This document shows, in pieces, positions 32,517 to 44,398 of a DNA stretch of 64,000 bases (its first letter is position 1; each line of letters begins with the position of its first letter). A program made the translations under genes and the position numbers. This DNA comes from Bicyclus anynana. Its lineage: Eukaryota > Arthropoda > Insecta > Lepidoptera > Nymphalidae. The notes beneath the pieces were generated by a model. The model saw nothing but the letters and a program-made list of their open reading frames with translations, made no database searches and was not told the origin of the DNA. The stretch spans positions 1,758,501 through 1,822,500 of the forward strand of contig NC_069094.1 of NCBI RefSeq assembly GCF_947172395.1, written 5' to 3'.

Positions 32517-34217
32517 CTCTATTATTTTACCTTTTGAGTTCAAAATCCTGTAAAGAAAGCATCATGTAGAGTATCCTCTAAGGTAACAAAGTTCACATAA
32601 ACATTACCATTTGGAACTAACCTGGTGGAGTTCCAAGTTCCAATTCAGACGCGCTGTCACGTCGGTGCTTACAAGTTAGGTACACGTGAAGTCGTCACGG
32701 TAACGTGTTTGCAGCACGCTCATTAACATATAAACCGCCTCGTCTGTCTGAGACAAGAGACATGTCGCGACTCGTACTCTGCTCGTACTAGTACGTACGT
32801 ACTCTCGAATTATAACCATTTTGGTAATTGAGCCAGCATCTTGTGCCAACACGTGTTATGTACCCTCTGTGATAATTTTCGGGATTTCTAAGAGTGATTC
32901 GCGAAGACATCTTATCATTAAAAATAATTGTAGATTAATCCTCAGAAACGAGTATTTTTAATCAAAACTATCACTAAACTTAAATTTTTGAAGAACTTTT
33001 TTAATTCTTTAACATTTCTGTAAAGTATATATGTACTTTCAAAAAAAATTTAGTAATAAGTTCAAAAAATGCGCGGTTTTTTTTATGTTTTTCTCCTAAA
33101 AATCTTTAAAAAAATCTACGGAATTTACGTAAAAAGTGATAAAAACGTACCTTTATCCTATCTACTGATTAGTTTAAAGTTGGTTTAAATCATATCACCT
33201 AGCAAGACAAGATCTAAAATAGCTAGCCTGTTGCATACATTTCGGGTCATATTAGAATTTAAGTTTCACTCGTATATAGGTCATGTCATAGTCATAGACC
33301 GAGTGCTATATCTTGATCTACTCAACATAATTGAAAACAACGTGTCTCGAATATAAAAATAAAATGATGCATCTTAGAGCGAACTCCATCGCTCAAGGCT
33401 GCATTACCAATTACCTTTAGATAAAATCGTCTGCTCGCGGAAAAGTTAAAAATACCTCACAGAAATGCTATTTCTACATTCTTTATACTTTCCATAAGAA
33501 CATTAAAGAATTATCTACAAAGAGAAAATGTTTAGATTTTATCCTGTAAGACAAATATGTGCTCGGAGGTATGTTCTGCGTCGAACACAAAATAATAAGC
33601 AAGTAAAGTAAACAACTCTCCCTGCAAAGAATCCGATACACGCTTTAAGGGGGAAAAATTTTTCACATTATAAAGTTATGCGCGAAAGCTCACAAAGGAT
33701 TTCGGAAATCGTTACAAGAATAACATTTTGCTAAAATTACATCTTGTTAGAACGGTTGAAATACATTAAGACGATTTCGGGGATGCGCGATCGGAAAAGG
33801 AATCCTTATATTTCTCTTTTGTCTGTTCGTTTAGCTGTAATACTTGTACCAAAATGTCGCCACGATTTTCCTTAAAAAATATTGACTGTGAATAAGATTT
33901 ATCGAGAATGATCACGCATAAATCAATTTCAAACTTTAATAATCTTTTTTCTATTTTTCGTCTCCGCAATATTTTAAGCATCACAGAAATGTACACCTAT
34001 GGAAATTCATTATGAACAATGAATACATTATTATTTTCGATATTCTACATGTTCAATTAAACTTTATCAAGTTAACATTTGGAGGCTGTTTCGATTTCAG
34101 AGTAGAGTCAGAGGTAGAGTGGAGTATAAGATAATTTTCAGATTTAGTTGCCTTCTTTTTTCGGTACTTTTATGGTAGGAGCACGAGTGACAAACTTTCA
34201 GCTTGTATTAAACCACG
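32517..34217. other. Intergenic with a promoter-like patch
   Basis: CATATAAACCGCC at 32729, followed at about +30 by a GC-richer stretch and ATG at 32761, looks promoter-like, but the frame closes after nine codons. The remainder to 34217 shows nothing. Confidence 0.3.
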
Positions 34218-34399
34218 TAAAGCCGGATTCATATTAGTCTGACGTGTCGTGTCGTGACACATCAGAACAGAATCAGTATCGTACATTTTATATAACAACG
34301 CTTACACTTATGTGTTGTGACATGTCGTGATGGCCTCTGATGTGTCGCATACAAAATGTATGAAACCGATTCTGTTCAGACAAATGTAAATCCGCTTTA
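34218..34399. mobile_element. MITE with ~25-bp TIRs
   Basis: TAAAGCCGGATTCATATTAG pairs imperfectly with CAAATGTAAATCCGCTTTA. The inside has several GTGTCGTGACA-like motifs in both directions. Confidence 0.72.
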
Positions 34400-35104
34400 A
34401 GTCTGGTCATTACAGACTCTCGCTTTATCATATACATCATACTTTGAAATTCGTTATACGTAAGCCGTAGAGCGTCCCAAAGAATGAGACGTAGTAGGTA
34501 CTTATACGCTTGAGAAAAATTTAACCGTAATTCATTTGGGCGAAGACGAAGGCAAAAGCTAGTGAAATAAAAGCCTTAATAAAATTATCTTTTCCCTTTC
34601 ATAAAAGTGACCGCGAGCGAGCGAACGACCCGAAACCTCCGCCCCGTGGACGTTACACGCCACATTTCTCCTTTCATAACCCTTAATTCTCCGATGACCT
34701 AACTGACATACTTATCATAAACCTTAAATGTAACAAACAATTTTAGCTCTTTTTCCCACACCCTCAAGGGCTACATTACTTTGATATATTATTAGACACA
34801 AAGGTATAAGTCGTGTTGTTGACGCTGAGGTTACTTTATGAGAAACATCTGCTGTAAATATGGTCTCGGTATTACAAAGGAATTTAGCTATTCGAGGTCG
34901 TGTCGTACTTACAAGATACTGATACTGACTAAAGCCCTCTACTTGGTCCGCATTTTATGTTCGAACACTAGTAAATTATGTGATTTGGATACTAGATAGC
35001 GCTCGTTGCTTCAGTGCGCTTTTTTGATATTAGAGTGATAATGAAGATAATAAATATTATGCAAATAAAATAGATCATTCCGAAACAAAACCCACAACAA
35101 AAAT
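34400..35104. other. Intergenic
   Basis: 34604-34660 (GACCGCGAGCGAGCGAACGA, CCTCCGCCCCGTGGACG) is GC-rich against its flanks and may be conserved non-coding DNA. A tip of a GCGACTTCGTC-type repeat is near 34545. Confidence 0.35.
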
Positions 35105-35172
35105 ATACGTGAGCATGCAAAGGCGGCCTTGTTGCTAAAAGTAATCTCTAATAGGCAAACCCCTGATGACAG
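35105..35172 (-). mobile_element. LINE 3' end fragment (GCATGCAAAGGCGGCC family)
   Basis: GCATGCAAAGGCGGCCTTGT, then TAATCTCTAATAGGCAA and CCCCTGATGA, match the copy at 37470-37525. Confidence 0.7.
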
Positions 35173-35367
35173 AAACTAAGAAAACTAAGCAAGATCGAGG
35201 TAAAAATTTCTTGCAAGAAAGAAAAGCACTATTTCATTGCACGACCCAAGAACCGATCCCACAATCTTCCTGCCTCGGCATTCGAAGCCGCAAGGGAAAC
35301 CATCAGTTACCTACCCAAATCAGGGCAATTTCATTTTTCAACGACCCTCACTCAAATGAGGAATGAG

Positions 35368-35396
35368 TTTAATAGTCATTCGGAATGACTATTAAA
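35368..35396. repeat. Perfect 13-bp inverted repeat with 3-nt loop
   Basis: TTTAATAGTCATT, loop CGG, exact mirror. Confidence 0.93.
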
Positions 35397-36126
35397 ATCT
35401 TTTATTTGGGATGTTAAATTCGTCATGTCGAATATTATAATTCTTAAAGCATACGGTAATTATAAATCAAAAACAAATTATTTAATAAATATGTGCCATC
35501 TAAAAATTACTAGCTTACAAATAGCAATCACACACCCCTACGTATTCCGGCAAAAACAAGTTGACATGCAATCGACAACCCATATGCATGAAATTCATTC
35601 AAATCCCTTTAAAAACGTAACAATGTAAAACGTTTTCCATTATGGAACTGTCGCTAACATCAAACACGACACAGAATAAATACGGTAGTCTAAACATTTT
35701 TACAATAGACTGTGTTCGAAGTTTAATTTTTATTTTTATTTTCATTCCACGTGCGGACGTCGAGGTGGACTGGTGTCACACAGGGAGATTAAAGTTTTTA
35801 ATCAATTTTACTCAACTCTGGTAAATGATTACAAATTTAGCGCTTTCGGATATATATGTAACCTACAATTATAATATTTTTTTTCACACCCACACATACA
35901 CGTATAATAATATTTTATGTAACAGTTCTCACAGAACACATTTATTTTTCTACTGTTTGACTGTGGATCTTATAATAAGATCATAAATAATTGGAAAACT
36001 TCGTTAACTAAATTGGAAACCTTGGTGTTAAGTCCCGGGCGTTAGAGACCATGTTAAGCCATCCACGTTGGTGCAGAGATCGTTACAGATACATTATCAT
36101 CCGAAGCCCGTAACCCAACATTGGGG

Positions 36127-36163
36127 CACTATGAAGAATTTAAGCACCGAATTCTTCATAGTG
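36127..36163. repeat. Perfect 14-bp inverted repeat
   Basis: CACTATGAAGAATT, 9-nt loop, exact mirror. Confidence 0.93.
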
Positions 36164-36517
36164 ACTCCCATTCAAGAGAGACACCTGACTCTACAGTGAC
36201 CATAGAGATAGGCTATCACATAAGCCCAGTATTGCACCTTAATTGTAATGATTAATTGTAATTGATATTTGACATATAAGGTATACAAAAACTTAAAAAA
36301 TGAGCTTTTTTTTTTCAATCGAGCGTTAATGCAATTGGCTCCTCGCCAGCCGACGATATTAACTCATTCACGCCTTTACGGCTCGGTGCCTCTCGTCTCT
36401 CAATATTCCCTTTACTTCGTGTTATAAATAACTTATAATCGATATTGAACTGTATCAATTTCCCGGTGAAAACTTTGTAATATAGGTAGGTAAATGAAAA
36501 TCGTGACTGTGGTGTTT

Positions 36518-36570
36518 GGTCCATGCAAGAAGCCTATGTCCAACAGTGGGACGTCCATCGGCTGTTAATG
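36518..36570 (+). mobile_element. RTE-type LINE tip
   Basis: GAAGCCTATGTCCAACAGTG GGACGTCCATCGGCTG is the last few codons and end of RTE elements. Confidence 0.72.
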
Positions 36571-37383
36571 ATCATGATAAAATGAAATTCTATTGCCGAA
36601 TATATGCATCACTACAAAACATCTAGACCGAAATTCTAGACGTTTTTCCGAGTCTGCATTAGTGTTACAAGTTAATCGATTACAGATGGTAATAACATTC
36701 ATTATTTATGTTATTGTGGGGGGACGTATGTTTGATGACTTGAACTCAGTTGTTTGTTAGGCAGCGTAGACACCGTGCATTTGGTTTGTAGATTTTTTTA
36801 CAGTAATAACTGCTTTCCGAATGGAATGTTACATGTACAGACAAACTTGACTATAAAAGTCCTTGAAAACTATGCCTACTTGGAATAAATGAATACAAAT
36901 TGAATTGGAAAAACACTTCATTCAAGGTCAGTGTTATCTAGTATACAATCTGAAAATACTACATATTATGATGGTAATGTTAGTTTCGCGTGTGAATGCA
37001 ATGCATGCCATTTTGTTCGAGTATCTCTGCACTCATGTTTTGTTTTTTTTTTTGCTTTCAATTCTAATACGGTTCCCGTATCTTTCATCCCGTGCAGCGG
37101 CAGAGCGATACGTGCAATTACACTTCCCGATGTATTTCCAAACGTGTGACCTAATTCCTGCTGGGAAAGAGAAAAATTCGATCTACCTGAATCTTTGTAC
37201 TATAATTTTCTATCGTGCATTTCGAATCTTGGATAGGCATTATATTGTAAGCAGTTCGTACGCTATAGCATGGTGTGGATGACAGTTCGTTTCACTCTTG
37301 AAAGTTTGTCACGATTTACGATAATAGTATGTATAATGAACGTCATAATCTGTCACCCGCACCATGCTATAGCGCGCACATAG
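36571..37383. other. Intergenic
   Basis: A 125-codon open frame at 36905-37282 has no recognisable domain. A CGCTATAGCATGGTG sequence is inverted at 37363-37376 (CACCATGCTATAGCG). Confidence 0.35.
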
Positions 37384-37556
37384 TAGAAGAAGAAGAAGAA
37401 GAAATACTTTATTGCACACAAAAATACAATTATAAATTGAAACATTAAAAACATAAATTAAACTTAGCATGCAAAGGCGGCCTTATTACTATAAGTAATC
37501 TCTACCAGGCAACCCCTGACGAGAGAACTTGCGAAGAAAGAGCGGGAAGGTGCAAT
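37384..37556 (-). mobile_element. LINE 3' end fragment with GAA microsatellite
   Basis: (AGA)n at 37384-37403, ACTTTATTGCACAC, then GCATGCAAAGGCGGCCTTAT and GGCAACCCCTGACGAGAG. This is the same family as 35105. Confidence 0.72.
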
Positions 37557-37631
37557 ACATTATATGTAATTATATATATAAATAATTTAAAAAAAAATAA
37601 TGTATTACATAATATATTACAACTAATACAA

Positions 37632-37663
37632 ATATATATATATATATATATATAATATATATA
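37632..37663. repeat. (TA)n microsatellite
   Basis: TA run broken once by an extra A. Confidence 0.88.
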
Positions 37664-37682
37664 CAACATAAATAATAGTATA

Positions 37683-37882
37683 GTTGGTTGGTCCTGGGTT
37701 CGATCCCCGACTCGGCCGATTGAGGTTATCTTTATTGGTCTGGGCTGATGGGAGGCCTCGGCCGTGGCTAGTTACCACCCTACCGGCAAAGACGTACTCC
37801 TAACAAGTTAGCGCGCTTCCATCTTAGATTGCATCATCACTTACCATCAGATGAGATTGTAGTTAAGGGCTAACTTGTAAAA
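37683..37882 (+). mobile_element. tRNA-derived SINE (GGCGCAGTGG family), internal deletion
   Basis: B box GGTTCGATCCC is present and the rest follows the family. About 60 bases around the GCGATT...GAAAGGGGTG part are deleted between GACGTAC and TCCTAACAAG. Confidence 0.85.
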
Positions 37883-37927
37883 AAATAAAAATAAGTTTTT
37901 CAAATCAGAAGCAAGAAAATAAAAAAA

Positions 37928-37967
37928 AACCACACGGACCAAGTCGCGGACGTCCGCTAGTCTATTA
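37928..37967 (-). repeat. GCGACTTCGTCCGCG-type repeat, head only
   Basis: CACACGGACCAAGTCGCGGA CGTCCGCTAGT is the reversed head of the family. Confidence 0.7.
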
Positions 37968-38262
37968 ATAAGATAATACCCAATTTTTGGTTCAACTTTA
38001 ATCCACAGAATTCTTGTGAACATTTTCGCTCCTTAATAGACCATTTGCGGCGGTAATGTTTTTAATTAACCGACGCAAACACGGCCACCGACTAATTAAG
38101 CATTAAACGAGTGGAAGGGTATCAATTCGGGGAAGGAATTTGTTCGAAATTCGTAAAAAATAACACTTAATTGGGTAATTAATTAATTCCGTGTGTACTG
38201 TTTTGTTTGAGTAATTTGGTGTGTGAATAGTTATGTATGTTTAACTAGATTATATACAGTAA
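37968..38262. promoter_or_regulatory. Homeodomain-motif-rich candidate enhancer
   Basis: 38040-38195 has clustered TAAT cores (TTTTAATTAACCG, GACTAATTAAGC, ACTTAATTGGGTAATTAATT). In AT-rich DNA such clusters can be chance. Confidence 0.2.
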
Positions 38263-38345
38263 ACTAGCGGACGCTCGCGACTTCATCCACTTGAAATTAT
38301 TTTTTTCACAAATCAAGAACCATGGCTTTTTAATAACCTCTTGGA
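38263..38345 (+). repeat. GCGACTTCGTCCGCG-type repeat, head fragment
   Basis: AACTAGCGGACGCTCGCGAC, then AATCAAGAACCATGGCTTTT. Confidence 0.7.
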
Positions 38346-38597
38346 TCTTCCAGCGGAAGTCTCATTAAAATCGTAAGTTCCTTATTTTTAAAAGTATCGT
38401 GTAAATAACTATAAGCAAGAGGGCCTAGTGGCAGTGTGATACTGTTGCTATCGCGTTAACGAAAAACGCGAATTTCTAATTGAAACAGCGCCATCATTTA
38501 ATGCCTTACAAAGATTTTCAAAATATCTTCAATGTCGAAATCCGTCGAAATCGTTGGAATTTTTAAGAATTGTTTACCTATCTTTTAAATAAAACCA

Positions 38598-38697
38598 ATA
38601 TTCTGGTTTCCCTGCAAATAGTCCAGTGGACGGGAATCGAACCACCACCTCTCAATGATAAACCCGGCCTCTTTACATTGAGCTATTGAGGCTTTAT
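38598..38697 (-). mobile_element. Third type of tRNA-derived SINE, head fragment
   Basis: The minus strand reads GCCTCAATAGCTCAATG ... GGTTCGATTCCCG ... GGACTATTTGCAGGGAAACC: a tRNA-like head with B box followed by non-tRNA sequence. Stem mismatches exclude a working tRNA. Confidence 0.65.
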
Positions 38698-38928
38698 AAT
38701 GAGCATTCTTAGCTACCGTTTCTGATAAAGTAATAATCGACTGCACGTCTCAAAATCTTTCTCGATTCGCGATTTCATAGTCCTTCGTATCCCAAGGTGG
38801 ACCCTTAAAGCCTTTTTTCACTCGGTCATATCATAATAATATATTATGTATAAAAATTCGTGTGTTTTACCCTTGAAAGGATCCTGATGACGGCAACACG
38901 CTGTGAATTTTGATAGCCAGGGTCGGCC

Positions 38929-38999
38929 GGGGCAGCGGGGGCAACGGGGTAGCGGGGGCAACGGGGTAGCGGGGGTAACGGGGCAGCGGGGGAGCGGGG
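38929..38999. repeat. G-rich minisatellite (G-quadruplex prone)
   Basis: A 17-bp unit AGCGGGGGCAACGGGGT repeats about four times with small changes; runs of four to five G recur on the plus strand. Confidence 0.9.
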
Positions 39000-39987
39000 C
39001 TACAGAGGAGGGTAGAAATGTAAAATTGCGTTTATGTGTTACAGGCGCGGCGGGGGACACATATTTGTGACCCTTGAATGTTGGGATAAAAATGTTATCT
39101 GTGTACCACATACTTCGTTATGGTGTATGAAATGTAGCTAGAATGTGTGTGTCAAAGTTAGACTATAACTGAAACAGGTTAAAATTAAAAGCTTGCAAAT
39201 CCCCCAACAGTTACTAAATTAGCTTAAATTGGTTTGTGTCAGAAATTAGTCATCATAATGGAAAATCGGTAAAGCATTATTATTACTTTGCGATTTCGGA
39301 TCATGGTTTTGAAGTCCTGGAACGGGGGGTAATAATGACATAAAGTGTTAAATTTGTTTTCTTTTCTCAATAGCAACCCGAAGTTGAGAATTGTTTCGTC
39401 CTCAAGCCTCGGCAACACACCAAGCCGATGTTGATGTTCATAGTTACCGAGTCAAATATTTTTAAAGAAGTTCAAGTTATATCCAAGCTCCAAATCTCGT
39501 GATACAAGAAGAATACCCTTGCCTGAATCCTTTGAAAATATGCTAATAATGATGGCGGTCTATCGTCCTACCTATATTATTATTTTTTAATTTTTATTCG
39601 TCACATAGAAGGAGACTAAAGAATCCCCACACGTCACAAAACTACGATCCTCCAAAATAAAAAGGGGGAAAATGGCTCACATATAGCCGAGTGGCGCACA
39701 TATAGCCGAGTGGCGCCCTCGACGTAAATAATAAATGAGCCATCCATCGCTCGGCTAGAGAAGCCGGTAACGCAATCACTCGGCAGATTGCTCTGGGACC
39801 GCCGCCCGATGCGTTATTGGCAGCTTACGGCTCTTTTACCACTGCTCTGTGTAGGTGTGTTGCGGGGCTCACCTTTGGCTCCCATTGTGTTTTTGTTTTA
39901 TGTTTAGTAGGAGACATCTCTGAATTTCTACCCGACTGTCAAAGAAAGTTAATTACGCGCGCATCTTATAAAGTAAGTGACATTGAT
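39000..39987. other. Intergenic
   Basis: CACATATAGCCGAGTGGCG is tandemly doubled at 39679-39717, then a GC-rich stretch GAAGCCGGTAACGCAATCAC resembles LINE 3' tails. No gene. Confidence 0.4.
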
Positions 39988-40233
39988 CGTGAAACTCGAT
40001 GTAAATTTCAACTAACCCTACCCTACCCCTATCCTACCTCTACCATACTCTACCTACCTACTTTTCCTAATATTCCGTGCAATATTTTTAATTTTTTTTG
40101 GCAAACCTTCTCCTGACAATAACAAACACGTCAAAAAAAAATGTGAAATCGGTCCAGCCGTTCACGCGTGATGGCGTAACCAAGGGATTTATGGATTAAT
40201 TTTTGTGTACTTACATTATATGTATAGATATAT
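39988..40233 (+). repeat. GCGACTTCGTCCGCG-type repeat with CCCTAC minisatellite
   Basis: GTGAAACTCGATGTAAATTT, a CCCTACCCCTATCC run (40015-40062), then AATCGGTCCAGCCGTTCACG. It has the same arrangement as the copy at 44399. Confidence 0.72.
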
Positions 40234-40974
40234 TTTGTTGATATTTTTTTGGGATTTCATTGTATACAATAGTATATTCTTTGGATTTAAGATTTTATTA
40301 CGGACTATTAATAATATTTATCCAGAAATTTATACAAATAAAAATACTAATTTTTCGCAAAAATATCTGACAAATGGTTATTTTGTATTCCATGATTTCC
40401 TCGTACTGTACGGAACCCTGAAATTAACGAGAAAAGAAACAGTCCGCACGGAACAAGAAACGGGAAGCGACGGTAAACGAAATTGCGATTTGAACCGACA
40501 ATTTAATGGGGGCCCTCGGTGTCTTCTTAGCGCCCGTTCTTACTAATTTGTTGAAACAAAATCCCGTGTTAACTGAATTAAAGACGAGGTACACATTTTG
40601 AATCCTTTGAGCAAAACCATACAATCGTATAGCCTTGGTTTTTCAGCTTGCTTTGGAACTGTTATGGTCGCTTTGTTTTAACAAAACGTAGCGTCGTACT
40701 CGTGCACCATTCAATATAATTGCGCAATATCGATGATTGCACGATATACTGGTAACTGGACGTCTAGGGTAGTATTATTACACAGTGATTGAACAGAAGA
40801 TGATATTCTCTTCTGTATGAAGTCAACTCTCAAAACCACCAATAGGCATGCAACTTTTTTTAATATGACTGAAATTCCCTTTTCTCTCCAATTAGTGACG
40901 AATCTATTAAATATGGGATCAAACTCATACCCTAAAATGTGTTTTTTTTTTATTCTTTACACGTTATTCCTTTA
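40234..40974. other. Intergenic, nothing recognised
   Basis: Open frames are short and AT-rich without domain signal. Confidence 0.45.
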
Positions 40975-41272
40975 CCTTCCTTCCTTTATCTCACCTGATA
41001 GTAAGTGATTATGTAATCTAAGATGGAAGTGGGCTAACTTGATAGGAGTTGGATAAAAATTCAACTCCTTTTTCTGTCACGACATCGCTTAGCGGTACGC
41101 TATCGCTTGGCGGTATGTCTTTGATGGTAGGGTGGTAACTGGCCACGGCTGAAGCCTCACACCAGCCAGACCTGGACCAAGAAATAAAACCTCAATCTGC
41201 CCAGTCAGGGACCCAGGACCTCCGTCTTGTAAATTCACCGCGCCTTCCGCTGCGCCACGAAGGCCGCAAAAT
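40975..41272 (-). mobile_element. tRNA-derived SINE (GGCGCAGTGG family)
   Basis: On the minus strand the head GGCCTTCGTGGCGCAGCGGA is intact, the B box has decayed to GGGTCCCTGAC, and the full body runs to the CACTTACTATCAGGTGAG end. Confidence 0.88.
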
Positions 41273-41670
41273 CCAGGCCGGGGTCATGTTTGGCATACCC
41301 TTGACTGCTTGTTTTGCAGGTTCGATGTTATTTATTTGCAAGAACTTGTCTTACCCACCTCTAAAACAGTCTTTATGATTGATTTCATGGTATCTTCAAG
41401 TTAATAGTAAGTAAGCACCGTCTAAAACAAGCACGTTCCGCCGTAGAATGCATCTTCGCTTACCATCAGGCGTTTTTGCAGTCTAGCTTTTACTAGAAGA
41501 ATTCTTTTATTTTCATTAAGGGCTTAAATAAAATTAAACTTTAGCAGAGGGTAGTCGTAAAATCGCGCGCTTCATCGTTACACAGTATCGGTTCATTGCA
41601 CGAGTGATTTGTTCAAGTGCGCGCTGTGTCGACTCGCGACGGCTGGCTCGTGATCATTGGCCGTTTCGCC

Positions 41671-42060
41671 AATTAAACGCTATCAGTTCGCTTGATAAAC
41701 TCTCCGTCTGGTTGCTTGCTTCGGGAACGTCGTCAGTTCCATTTACTCGGGGTAATAAACACGCTTTTAGCTCAAGACTATTTATAAAGTTTACTATTTA
41801 TGAAACGATTTTCATAATGGCATTTCATTATCAAGGCTTTATCATAAAATCAGCTTAATCATTACATTACACTATCACCGAACTTTCGCATGACTGATGT
41901 TAAGAAATGAAACTAGTTCACCAACCTTAGTGTTCACATAATTTCAAACTACCTTCAGGCTAAAAGATGGAGAATGAATTCTCTAATTAAAACGCTATCA
42001 GTTCATTCGATAAACTCACCGTCTGGTTGCTACGTCGTCAATTCTGCGTTAACTCGAGCC
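41671..42060. repeat. Direct repeat of ~80 bp, 314 bp apart
   Basis: AATTAAACGCTATCAGTTCG...CGTCTGGTTGCT at 41671 recurs with changes at 41985. The tails after it resemble each other weakly, suggesting an old tandem duplication. Confidence 0.75.
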
Positions 42061-42201
42061 AATTTAAATTTACTTCTTAAAAATCACTGTTTATGATACC
42101 GATTATTATTATTTATTGGTCGGTACCGATGTCTTAGCGTGCTCTCAGAGACACAGGGTGTAACACCACAAACTGCCCAACTATGTGTTGAAATTGTGTA
42201 C

Positions 42202-42245
42202 GTAAGCCTACAAACGAGACAAAACTGTCTCGTTTGTAGGCTTAC
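42202..42245. repeat. Perfect 19-bp inverted repeat
   Basis: GTAAGCCTACAAACGAGAC, loop AAAACT, exact mirror at 42227-42245. Confidence 0.96.
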
Positions 42246-42804
42246 TTATTAGCTTCGGATTCGGAGCGTGTCTATTACATGAAACTATGTAATACACACG
42301 CTTAACTACAACACCTCTCTTTTGTGACAATGGTTTAAAAGATACATCTTCTATCGTGACAGTCACCAGTTCCGCTCAAAGTTTATTCAGAACAAAAGAG
42401 TCGGCCCGCGGGTACCTCCCTGCCCAACTCCCGATAAACGCTCGTTCCGTTGTCAATCAACCATAAAATTGACTTTTGAAACTGCGACGAGTCACGCTCG
42501 CCTTTGTTTCAGCCTTTCGGACGTATTTCTTGTACTTTCGCGTGTAAAATATTGAAAACTAGAAAACTTCCGTGACATTTTTCGCGTACTTCACGGTATA
42601 ACGATTTTATAAATTGCATTTTAACATATTTTATGTAATTTAGAAATGATTTAAGTATGACACAAGTAATAATTTGAGTGCGATACAAGTACAATAGAAG
42701 GTAGTTGGTCTGTGCTCCAAGGTCTTAAAAATTGTAGGTGGTAGGAAACAGACGCTGTCTGGCTGGTACAGGCTGTCACTGTATATATACGAGTATAATC
42801 ATCA
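42246..42804. other. Intergenic
   Basis: 42400-42510 is GC-richer (GAGTCGGCCCGCGGGTACCT) and may be conserved non-coding DNA. No gene. Confidence 0.35.
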
Positions 42805-43115
42805 TCATTCATCATTATCAACCCATATTCAACTCACTGCTGAGTTCGAATCTCCTCTCAGAATGATAGGGGTTAGGCCGATTATAGTCCACCACGCTGG
42901 CCCAATGCGGATTGGCAGACTTCACACACGCAGAGAATTGAGAAAATTCTCTGGTATACAGGTTTCCTTACGATGTTTTTTCTTTACCATTTGAGAACGT
43001 TATATTTAAAATGTACACAACTGAAATGTTGGAGGTGCTTACCCTGGACCGCATTCGAATCCACACCCTCCGGAAATGGAGGCAGAGGTCATATCTTCGG
43101 GGCTATCACGGCTCA
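42805..43115 (-). mobile_element. tRNA-derived SINE (TAGCCCAGTGG family)
   Basis: Near-complete copy with the head at the right end. The A box has decayed (TAGCCCCGAAG on the minus strand) and the GTGTGCATTTTAAG zone has a deletion. Confidence 0.88.
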
Positions 43116-43609
43116 AATGTATTTTATATGTTCCAGAATTTCTGTTACAAATATTCCAGTAAATATACCAGCACCAAGACAACATTGTTACGTTGATGCA
43201 GAAACTATGTCTCTGTATCATGAAAACGTGAAAATATGTTTTTCCGCGCACTTTTTAGCACACAGTTAATGTGGTTGAAGCTGAGAGGCTGCATCGTTAG
43301 TCGGAATAAATTCTCAGCCGGAAAACGCTCGAGTGTTTTCAAGCTTTTTTCAAGATGGTTCTCGTTTTATCACTAAAGTATTACTTAAATATTAAAATTT
43401 CGTAACTCTATGAAATTAAATTTACGGCTCCCGTTTTTCTGTTTCAGGTAATATTTGAGAGCCGGACGGGATGCCGGAGGAAACGAGTGGAGTATTAAAA
43501 TATTTTTTTTTTGTGCACTTTTTTTTGGGAGTGGAATTTTTACTAACAAAAATTCTAGCTAGCTAGGTCGTCGTAGTAGATTCTGTATTCCAGTCGTATG
43601 TAATATTAC
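43116..43609. other. Intergenic, nothing recognised
   Basis: No exon or repeat signal found. Confidence 0.45.
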
Positions 43610-43978
43610 TAGGGGACGCCCGCAACTTCGTCCGTGTGGAATTTAGTTATCACAAATCCCTCGGGAACCATGGATTTTCCGGGATAAAAAGTAAACTATC
43701 TATCTCTACTTCAAATTTCAGGTCATTCGGTTCAGTAGCCGAGGCGTGAAAGAGTAACAAACATTCATACCATCAAAATCATCAGATTTTCGCATATCTC
43801 GGGAATCCATGGGTTTTTTTCGGGATAAAAAGTAGTCTATATGTTAATCCAGAGTAAAATCTATTTCTATTCCAAATATCAGCCAAATCGCTTCTGCAGT
43901 GGCGGCGTTAAAGAGTTAGAAACATCCAAACAGACATACATCCACACAAACTTTTGCGTTTATAATATTAGTAGGATA
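43610..43978 (+). repeat. GCGACTTCGTCCGCG-type repeat, two joined copies
   Basis: CTAGGGGACGCCCGCAACTT starts a first copy; a second body begins near 43790 (TTTCGCATATCTCGGGAATC) and ends GTTTATAATATTAGTAGGAT. Confidence 0.85.
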
Positions 43979-44398
43979 GTAGGATGTGTATAATATGTAT
44001 GTTTGTTTTTAAAATTACTTTGATTTGGACGGGGTTTTCATTGATTACTTTTTTATTGTAAAAAACCGTGGGAAATCATAATAGCTGTTTTATTTGTTTT
44101 AATATGAAAAAGGCATGATTATTTTAAAATAACAAATTCTGCAACAAAAATGTATATTGTAACTAAAATTGGAATTGTGTGGTATCTTTTTACCTATTAT
44201 TTAACTTTTATTCATTCTCTTTAAAGGCATAATATTACCTATTTATTTATGGAACTACTATATTAGTACATAAATAAATAAATAAAACTAGCTGTCAAGT
44301 TTTTTGCTGGTTGTTTTCTGCAGAACCTGCCTTTCTAACTCATGGTAGAGTCACCATTAGTAAATCTTGACTTTTCAAAAGCGCTTATTGTTTTCAAG

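Larger units (their letters stand above)
35173..36517. other. Intergenic
   Basis: Two hairpins (35368, 36127); no gene. 35240-35310 faintly resembles a tRNA-derived repeat. Confidence 0.4.

Noticed and set aside
36905..37282. 125-codon plus-strand frame with hydrophobic stretch
   Set aside because: Two overlapping frames of similar length, no exon borders, no family resemblance; likely chance in AT-rich DNA.
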